Source of the DNA: Clostridia bacterium
Lineage (GTDB): Bacteria; Bacillota; Clostridia; Christensenellales; Borkfalkiaceae
Length of the DNA stretch: 13,928 bases
Direction of reading: 5' to 3'
NCBI GenBank assembly: GCA_017628935.1
Contig: JAGBYC010000134.1
Span: 1 to 13,928 of the forward strand
The notes under the pieces are model-generated. The model ran no database searches and was not told where the DNA came from. It was given only the letters and a program-made list of their open reading frames with translations. Below are positions 5,797 to 11,422 of the stretch, one piece after another. Both the position numbers and the translations under genes were made by a program. Within the stretch, counting starts at the first letter, position 1, and each line of letters opens with the position of its first letter.

Positions 5797-7566
5797 ATGA
5801 AAACTATTGACGAAATTTTATTAAGCGTTGAAAAACCAGCCAGATATATAGGTGGGGAATACGGCGAACGCGACGTAAAAGAAGAAAAATTTAATTTTTG
5901 TATTTGCTTTCCTGACGTTTATGAAGTTGCAACGTCAAATTTAGGCATACGTATCGTTCAAGAAGTTATAAATTCCGTTGAAGGAGCGTCGGCTGATAGA
6001 TGTTTTGCGCCGTGGCGTGATTTTGGTATGGCGTTAAAAGAAAACGGTATACCACTTTATTCGCTTAACCTTAAAAAGCCGTTAAAAGATTTTGACATGC
6101 TTGGCTTTTCACTTCAATATGAAATGAGTTATACCACCATTTTATATATGCTTGACTTAGCAGGTATTCCGTTACTTAGTAAAGACCGTGACGAAAGTTA
6201 CCCTATTATTCAAGGTGGTGGACCGTGTGCCGTTAACCCAGAACCCCTTGCCGACTTTTTTGATTTATTCGTTATAGGCGACGGGGAAGACAGTATGCGT
6301 GAACTTGCTACGCTTAAACTTTCGTGCAAAAGTAAAGAAGAGTTTTTACGTAAAGCAACAAATATTAAAGGGGTGTACGTTCCGTCACTTACATACCCAG
6401 TTTATGATGAAAACGGGGCAATAGTTAAGTTTAAAGGGGCAAAAGTTGAAAAAGCGTTCTGTTTAGATTTAGAAAACGCAACCTTTCCACACGTTCAACC
6501 GGTAGGCAATATCGAAGCCGTGCACGACCGTGCAGTTATAGAAGTTATGCGTGGTTGCTACCGTGGTTGTAGATTCTGTCAAGCAGGTTTTATCTACCGT
6601 CCGGTACGCCCAAGAAGTGTTGAAAACTTAACTAAAACGGCGTGCGACTTAATTAACTTTACTGGGTTTGATAGTTTAAGTATGAACAGTTTATCAACGG
6701 GCGATTATCCTAATTTACGTGAACTTTTATCATCGCTTGAAAGCAACTTGCCTGAAAACACTAAGGTGTCGTTGCCGTCGCTTAGAATTGATAGTTTTGA
6801 AGAATACTACGCTAAAGAAAGTAGAAAAAGCAGTTTGACTTTCGCGCCCGAAGCAGGTACGCAACGACTTCGCGACGTTATTAATAAAGATATTAAAACT
6901 GAAGAAATTTTATCAGGCGTTCAAAAGGCGTTCAACTTAGGTTACAGCGCAATAAAACTTTATTTTATGATGGGCTTACCAACCGAAGTTGATAGCGACT
7001 TAGAAGGTATTGCCGAAATAGTTGAACAAATTAGAAAGGTGTATAGTGAAAACCCTAAACGCCTTAGAAGTTTACGCATAAACGTAAGCGTATCAACTTT
7101 TATACCTAAGCCGTTCACTCCGTTTGCTTTTGAAAAGTTTATTAGTAAAGAAGAGTATCTTCACAAACTTGAAGTTTTGAAAAAACGTTTATTTATTCAC
7201 GGCGTTTCGCTTAACTGGAACGACTATGAACTTTCGCTTTTAGAAGTTGCGCTTGCTCGTGGTGATAGAAAAATGGGCAAGGTAATTTTAAACGCGTTCA
7301 ACAACGGTTCGTACTTTGATAGTTGGGGCGAATTTATAAACTACGAAAAATGGCTTAACGCTTTTGAAAGCGCTGGGGTTGATATAAATGCTTACACGCG
7401 TGAGTTTAGTGAAACTGAAACTTTAGCGTGGGACTTTATTGACATTGGCGTTACTAAAAAATTCTTGCTTAAAGAAAGGCACTTAGCGTATAACGAAAAG
7501 TGTTCTGGTGGTTGTCAAACTGGTTGCAAGGGCTGTGGGCTTAAAGGAAGGTGCAATTTAGTATGA
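5797..7566 (+). CDS. TIGR03960-family radical SAM protein (B12-binding-like N-terminus)
   Basis: A 589-aa radical SAM enzyme of unknown substrate, widespread in Clostridia and usually paired with a DUF2344/TIGR03936 protein. Residues 1-235 form the N-terminal module (VEKPARYIGGE at 11-21, FPDVYEVATSNLG at 38-50, IQGGGPCAVNPEPLADFFD at 138-156), resembling a degenerate cobalamin-binding domain. The radical SAM core holds the cluster ligands C254-x3-C258-x2-C261 in MRGCYRGCRFCQAG; later marks are LSTGDYPNL and TFAPEAGTQRLRDVINK. The C-terminus has a second Cys-rich patch (C569, C573, C577, C580, C586), which may bind another cluster or metal. The start matches the family N-terminus, yet there is no usable ribosome site at normal spacing (AAGG ends 1 nt before ATG). 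It overlaps the next gene by 4 nt (ATGA). Confidence 0.92.
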   Translation: MKTIDEILLSVEKPARYIGGEYGERDVKEEKFNFCICFPDVYEVATSNLGIRIVQEVINSVEGASADRCFAPWRDFGMALKENGIPLYSLNLKKPLKDFDMLGFSLQYEMSYTTILYMLDLAGIPLLSKDRDESYPIIQGGGPCAVNPEPLADFFDLFVIGDGEDSMRELATLKLSCKSKEEFLRKATNIKGVYVPSLTYPVYDENGAIVKFKGAKVEKAFCLDLENATFPHVQPVGNIEAVHDRAVIEVMRGCYRGCRFCQAGFIYRPVRPRSVENLTKTACDLINFTGFDSLSMNSLSTGDYPNLRELLSSLESNLPENTKVSLPSLRIDSFEEYYAKESRKSSLTFAPEAGTQRLRDVINKDIKTEEILSGVQKAFNLGYSAIKLYFMMGLPTEVDSDLEGIAEIVEQIRKVYSENPKRLRSLRINVSVSTFIPKPFTPFAFEKFISKEEYLHKLEVLKKRLFIHGVSLNWNDYELSLLEVALARGDRKMGKVILNAFNNGSYFDSWGEFINYEKWLNAFESAGVDINAYTREFSETETLAWDFIDIGVTKKFLLKERHLAYNEKCSGGCQTGCKGCGLKGRCNLV

Positions 7567-8180
7567 TACTTATAAAATACAGTAAATTACACGGCGCCGA
7601 ATTTATCTCTCACCTTGATACTTTGCGTCATCTTGGCAAAATTGTTAGAAGAACGGGCATAAAAGTAAACTATTCTAACGGCTTTAACCCACATATGCTT
7701 ATTTATATGAGTTCGCCTATTCCACTTGGTATGAAAAGCACAAGTGAACTTTGTTTAATTGACACAAGCGAAAGCGTTTTAGGGTTTAAAGAACTTTTTA
7801 ACGAAAAATCGCCAAAGGGTATAAAGTGCGTTGAGGCGTACGAAACAACTAAAAAGGTTAACGTTGTGTCAGACGTAGAAAGTGCCGTTTATGAAATTAC
7901 GGGGCTTAATAAGTTTGACGAAAACGAAATTTTAAGTTTAAATAGTTTTATAGTTGCCGATAAAAAGAAGGGTGAAAAGGAAGCGCGTGATAAAATTATA
8001 TCGCTTTCGTGGAAAGACGACGTGCTTATTTGCAACTTTAAATTTGGTAACGATAATCTCCGTCCAGACGCGTTTATTGAAAAGGTTAAAGGGTTATACG
8101 GTGGCAATCACGTAACCGTAGTGAAAACGGGTGTTGTTTTCAAAGGCAATAAAACTTTAAAAGAATATTTAGAAATTTAA
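7563..8180 (+). CDS. DUF2344 / TIGR03936-family protein
   Basis: Conserved partner of the preceding radical SAM protein; in some bacteria the two are fused. Its reaction is unknown, and proposals of RNA- or ribosome-related modification remain unproven. The family signature is clear: LIKYSKLHGAEFISHLDTLRHLGKIVRR, then YSNGFNPHMLIYMSSPIPLGMKSTSELCLI. I start it at 7563 (MILIKYSK), 4 nt into the previous stop, rather than at the GTG at 7551, because the family begins just before this strand; AAGGAAGG lies about 11 nt upstream. That gives 205 aa, normal for the single-domain form. The second half (about 110-205) is more divergent. In many Clostridia rng and rplU follow; here mgsA does, 19 nt on. 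Confidence 0.88.
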   Translation: MILIKYSKLHGAEFISHLDTLRHLGKIVRRTGIKVNYSNGFNPHMLIYMSSPIPLGMKSTSELCLIDTSESVLGFKELFNEKSPKGIKCVEAYETTKKVNVVSDVESAVYEITGLNKFDENEILSLNSFIVADKKKGEKEARDKIISLSWKDDVLICNFKFGNDNLRPDAFIEKVKGLYGGNHVTVVKTGVVFKGNKTLKEYLEI

Positions 8181-8199
8181 CACGATATAGGAGTTACTT

Positions 8200-8586
8200 A
8201 TGAAAAAAAGAAACAAAACTATCGCTCTTATCGCACACGATAATAAAAAAAGTGAAATAGTAAACTGGGCGCTTAAAAACAAAACTACGCTTGAAAAGTT
8301 TGACCTTTGTGGTACTGGTACTACTGCAAAACTTATTTCAGAGGCTACCGACCTTAAAATTAAGCGTTATCTTTCAGGCCCGCTTGGTGGCGACCAACAA
8401 ATAGGTGCAAAAGTTGCCGAAGGCAAAATTGATATGGTAATTTTCTTTTGGGACCCACTTGAAAGCCAACCACACGACCCAGACGTTAAGGCTCTTTTAA
8501 GAATAGCCGTTGTTTACGATATTCCTATCGCAACTAATCGTGCTACTGCCGACTACGTTATTCACAGCGATAAAATCAATATGTAA
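8200..8586 (+). CDS. mgsA: Methylglyoxal synthase
   Basis: Converts dihydroxyacetone phosphate to methylglyoxal plus phosphate, a cytoplasmic bypass of lower glycolysis used to relieve sugar-phosphate stress and free phosphate. All key residues align with the E. coli enzyme at a constant offset of 6: H13 (H19), D65 (D71, catalytic base, in GPLGGDQQIG), D85 (D91), H92 (H98) and D95 (D101) in WDPLESQPHDPDVKALLRIA. At 128 aa it is short at the C-terminus, like other Firmicutes forms. A good AGGAG site precedes it and the 19-nt gap suggests cotranscription with the radical SAM/DUF2344 pair. I recall mgsA lying near spoIVFA/B in other Clostridia, so this grouping is probably a rearranged version of a conserved neighbourhood. 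Two stop codons in tandem end the gene. Confidence 0.96.
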   Translation: MKKRNKTIALIAHDNKKSEIVNWALKNKTTLEKFDLCGTGTTAKLISEATDLKIKRYLSGPLGGDQQIGAKVAEGKIDMVIFFWDPLESQPHDPDVKALLRIAVVYDIPIATNRATADYVIHSDKINM

Positions 8587-8589
8587 TAA

Positions 8590-8619
8590 AAAACCCGTAA
8601 AGCGAACTTTACGGGTTTT
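8590..8619. terminator. Strong bidirectional terminator between mgsA and the GH20 gene
   Basis: AAAACCCGTAAAG / CTTTACGGGTTTT is a 13-bp perfect stem with a CGAA tetraloop. The T-rich tail (TTTTATTTTTT) serves the plus strand and the A/T arm serves the convergent minus-strand gene that ends at 8633. Confidence 0.93.
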
Positions 8620-8632
8620 ATTTTTTAATATT

Positions 8633-10228
8633 TTAGTACGGACCACTTGGGCTAGATATTGCCGTGTATTGAATAATACCAACGCGTTTATCGTTACTTG
8701 TGAACGGTAAAACTGGTTCTTCAAGTTCAGGTATTACGTCAATTTCGCCTGCAATATAGCGTTTAAGTGTTTTTTGGCAGTAAACTAAACGTTGTTTAAG
8801 TCCACCAATGCGTAAATGTTGAATGTCAAAACCAAACGGCTTGTTTTCAGTAAACCATTGATTTTCAAACGCAGTTAAAAAGGCTTCTAACTTTCTAAAA
8901 ATTTTAGGGTAAACTACGTTAGCAATATTTTTAAGCGTTTCAACGTCTTTTTCAATATAAGCCTTTCTTGTTTTAATGCCTATTTCAGATTTTACTGAAA
9001 GCAAATCAGCAAGTGCGCTAGCCGATTTAAATACGTATTCGTATTCGCCTGCGTGTTTGCCGGCAGATTTTAACGTTTTAGTAAGTTTTTTATAATAATC
9101 GTCAGCACCGTCTAAGCAATAGTCGAAAAGGCCGATGAACGGGTCGTTGAAAATATCGTATTTACATTCTGTATCGTATTTATGTTTACGCGTATTAAGT
9201 TTATCAAGTTTCATAAACGCGTTGAAATCGCAACCGGTAAGTTCTTTGAACTTAGCCTTGATTGACGGCATGTTTTCATTACCGTTATAAAACTCTACTG
9301 CACATAAAAGGGCAGGTAAAATAGCGTAGAAAGAAGTTTCTGAACCACCGTCGCCCCACGAAGTGAAAAACACGTTAGAAACGCCGTTTTTTCTACAATC
9401 GCGCATAGCAGATTTAGTAAATTTAATAGAGCGTTCGTTATGAGGTGCAAAACCTTGCCAACGCCATAAACCACCGGCAAAACAAACTTTATCAGTTAAA
9501 TACTTATGCATTTTAATGTAAGTATCGTAAATAACTTCAGGTTCGTTATAATAGTCCCAGTAGCAAAGGGTTACGTTTTCAGGAATAAGTGGCTTAATTT
9601 CGTCAAGTTTATTAAAGTCAACTTGTTTAAGGTTAAGCACGCCTTTTGAAACGGGGTGGAAGAACATATCCGACCAAATAGTACATTCGTAACCGTATTT
9701 ATTTGCAATTTCTAAAACACGTTTTAAATGCTTGCTCATAATTTCGTTACGGTTTGTATAGCCGTGCTTTTGAAGGTATTTGCCTAAGCCAAGGTTAAAC
9801 GCTTCGTCCATACCTATATGCGCGATATTAGTAGATAAGCATTCTTTAAACGTTTTGAACATTTTTTCAATAAATTCGTACGTTTTTTCTTCTTCGCAAA
9901 GTAAAATATTGTCGCAGTCGTTAATTTCGGCGTATTTAGGCCACTTAAAAATTTGGTCAAGGTGTGCTAACGTTTGAAAGCACGGAATAACCGTCATATT
10001 AATACTTTTACAGTATGCGTCAATTTCTTTAAGTTCGGCTTTAGAATATTTACCACGAAGATGGCCAAAATGTTCTTCGCCTTCAATTTCATACGTGTCT
10101 TCAAGATATAAATAGATGGCGTTGTAGCCAAACTTTTTTAAAAGGTCGCAATATTTTTTAAGTTCGCTAATTTTCATAACGGCGTTTCTTGAAAAGTCAA
10201 GCATAACGCCAAATTTAGTGTTAGACAT
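8633..10228 (-). CDS. Family 20 glycoside hydrolase, probable cytoplasmic beta-N-acetylhexosaminidase
   Basis: Likely removes terminal beta-linked GlcNAc or GalNAc from imported oligosaccharides by substrate-assisted catalysis. The 531-aa protein starts directly with a TIM barrel (GVMLDFSRNAVMKISELKKY) and has no signal peptide or N-terminal GH20b domain, so it should act inside the cell. The GH20 signature is HIGMDEAFNLG with the catalytic pair Asp141-Glu142. FQTLAHLDQIFKWPKY (84-99), aromatic sugar-binding residues in CYWDYY and GGLWRWQGFAPHNERS, and FTSWGDGGSETSF fit the barrel. The last 160 or so residues are helical and Lys-rich, as in GH20C-type enzymes. AAAGGAG lies 6 nt before the start. 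It has its own promoter, is divergent from the NagD-like phosphatase gene, and shares a terminator with mgsA. No transporter or nagA/nagB is adjacent. Confidence 0.87.
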   Translation of the reverse strand: MSNTKFGVMLDFSRNAVMKISELKKYCDLLKKFGYNAIYLYLEDTYEIEGEEHFGHLRGKYSKAELKEIDAYCKSINMTVIPCFQTLAHLDQIFKWPKYAEINDCDNILLCEEEKTYEFIEKMFKTFKECLSTNIAHIGMDEAFNLGLGKYLQKHGYTNRNEIMSKHLKRVLEIANKYGYECTIWSDMFFHPVSKGVLNLKQVDFNKLDEIKPLIPENVTLCYWDYYNEPEVIYDTYIKMHKYLTDKVCFAGGLWRWQGFAPHNERSIKFTKSAMRDCRKNGVSNVFFTSWGDGGSETSFYAILPALLCAVEFYNGNENMPSIKAKFKELTGCDFNAFMKLDKLNTRKHKYDTECKYDIFNDPFIGLFDYCLDGADDYYKKLTKTLKSAGKHAGEYEYVFKSASALADLLSVKSEIGIKTRKAYIEKDVETLKNIANVVYPKIFRKLEAFLTAFENQWFTENKPFGFDIQHLRIGGLKQRLVYCQKTLKRYIAGEIDVIPELEEPVLPFTSNDKRVGIIQYTAISSPSGPY

Positions 10229-10271
10229 AATTCTCCTTTACCGATTTTATAAAAAACGGTTTCTACGTTGT

Positions 10272-10300
10272 ATTATATAATAATAACCAGCGTCGTTCAA
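10272..10300 (-). promoter_or_regulatory. Sigma-A-like promoter of the GH20 gene
   Basis: On the minus strand, TTGAAC (10300-10295) and TATAAT (10277-10272) are 17 nt apart, giving a start near 10265 and a leader of about 37 nt. The leader contains a short ACCG...CGGT hairpin (10260-10240) directly upstream of the ribosome site. Confidence 0.75.
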
Positions 10301-10336
10301 GTGTTTTTTGAAAAAAACTATAATTTTTATTTTCGC

Positions 10337-10365
10337 TTGATTTACTTTAAATTTTTGAGTATACT
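10337..10365 (+). promoter_or_regulatory. Sigma-A-like promoter of the NagD-like gene
   Basis: TTGATT (10337-10342) and TATACT (10360-10365) are 17 nt apart, with a start near 10372 and a leader of about 48 nt ending in the AAGGAG ribosome site at 10410-10415. Confidence 0.72.
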
Positions 10366-10419
10366 AATTTATGGTAACGTGTTTTAATAACTTTTTAAAG
10401 CCCGTTTATAAGGAGTTTT

Positions 10420-11229
10420 ATGGTAGATTGCTTTAACAAAAATATCGATAATTTAAAATTGAAAAAGTTATGGCTTTTTGATATGGACGGAACTATTTAT
10501 TTAGAAAATAGTTTGTTTAAAAAGGTTAAAAATTTATTAAATTTTATAACTGAAAATGGTGGAAATTACGTTTTTATTACTAATAACTCATCAAAATCGG
10601 TGGCAGATTACGTTGAAAAATTAACGGCTATGGGTTTAAGCGTGAATGAAGAAAATTTCTTCACTTCATCTCAGGCGGCGGCGTTGTTTTTAAATAAAAA
10701 CCACGCTGGCGAATTAGTATATGCGCAAGGCACAACTTCGTTTATTAACGAACTTAACAAAAACAACGTGTTAGTTACCACTAATTACGATGAAAACGCA
10801 AAAGTTATATTAGTTTCGTTTGACACTGAACTTACTAGCGAAAAAATACGCACTACTTGTAAAATGTTAACGAAGGTAAGCGCTACCTATTACGCCACTA
10901 ATCCCGACTGGGTTTGCCCAGTTGATTTTGGCTATATTCCAGACTGTGGAAGTATGTGCGAAGGGTACTTTTTAGCAACGGGTAAACGCCCTGAATTTAT
11001 AGGTAAACCGTCGCCTTTTATGGTTGACGAAGTTGTTAAAAAATACGGTGTTAATAAAAACGACGCAGTCGTTTTAGGCGATAGGCTTTATACCGATATT
11101 GCGTCGGGTGTAAACGCAGGGGTTGATACCGTTTTCGTTTTAAGTGGCGAAGGAACTTTAAAAACTTTAAATGAAAGCGAAGTAAAGCCAACTTACGTGC
11201 TTAACGGTGTGTGGGAAATTTTAGAATAA
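10420..11229 (+). CDS. NagD-like HAD-superfamily subclass IIA phosphatase
   Basis: A 269-aa cytoplasmic sugar- or nucleotide-phosphate phosphatase of the NagD / p-nitrophenylphosphatase type. HAD motif I is FDMDGTIY (nucleophile D21, acid/base D23), motif II ITNNSS (T54), motif III Lys196 in GKPSPFMV, and motif IV GDRLYTDIASGVNAG (D221, D226). The C2 cap between motifs II and III includes NPDWVCPVDFGYIPDCGSM (161-179), a typical IIA feature. The precise substrate cannot be read from sequence; NagD relatives hydrolyse UMP, GMP or small sugar phosphates, and some serve in metabolite repair. The ribosome site AAGGAG is only 4 nt from the ATG, slightly close. It is divergent from the GH20 hexosaminidase, a loose link to amino-sugar metabolism that does not prove a shared pathway. 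Confidence 0.9.
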   Translation: MVDCFNKNIDNLKLKKLWLFDMDGTIYLENSLFKKVKNLLNFITENGGNYVFITNNSSKSVADYVEKLTAMGLSVNEENFFTSSQAAALFLNKNHAGELVYAQGTTSFINELNKNNVLVTTNYDENAKVILVSFDTELTSEKIRTTCKMLTKVSATYYATNPDWVCPVDFGYIPDCGSMCEGYFLATGKRPEFIGKPSPFMVDEVVKKYGVNKNDAVVLGDRLYTDIASGVNAGVDTVFVLSGEGTLKTLNESEVKPTYVLNGVWEILE

Positions 11230-11306
11230 TTTTACAAAATTATTACCTACTAAACGCAAAAAAATTAACGTTTAAACAAAAATTAAAAATTTTTACCAAA
11301 TTTCTA

Positions 11307-11335
11307 TTGAAAATTACTTTATAATATGTTATTAT
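11307..11335 (+). promoter_or_regulatory. Sigma-A-like promoter of the repeat lipoprotein
   Basis: TTGAAA (11307-11312) and TATTAT (11330-11335) are 17 nt apart. The start would be near 11342, leaving an 80-nt leader. That leader can fold: CTAAAT (11349-11354) pairs with ATTTAG (11365-11370), and AGCC (11346-11349) could pair with GGCT (11379-11382). I recognise no known riboswitch class. Confidence 0.6.
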
Positions 11336-11422
11336 AAGATATATCAGCCTAAATGGGTATGCTTATTTAGTATATCACGGCTATCTATCGCATTTCTAAG
11401 GTTACAAACCAAAGGAGTTTTT

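Noticed and set aside
7551..7562. GTG start at 7551 for the DUF2344 gene
   Set aside because: It adds four residues not typical of the family and would overlap the ribosome-site-like AAGGAAGG; ATG at 7563 gives the common ATGA coupling.
9295..9977. Open frames on both strands inside the GH20 gene
   Set aside because: They overlap a complete GH20 coding frame and have no start signals.
11225..11294. AT-only inverted repeats after the NagD-like gene as a terminator
   Set aside because: AATAATTTT/AAAATTATT (11225-11244) and AAAAATT/AATTTTT (11278-11294) are perfect but lack any G-C pair, so stable termination hairpins are doubtful.
11320..11325. TATAAT as the -10 of the lipoprotein promoter
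   Set aside because: Only 7 nt separate it from TTGAAA; the TATTAT at 11330 has the correct 17-nt spacing.
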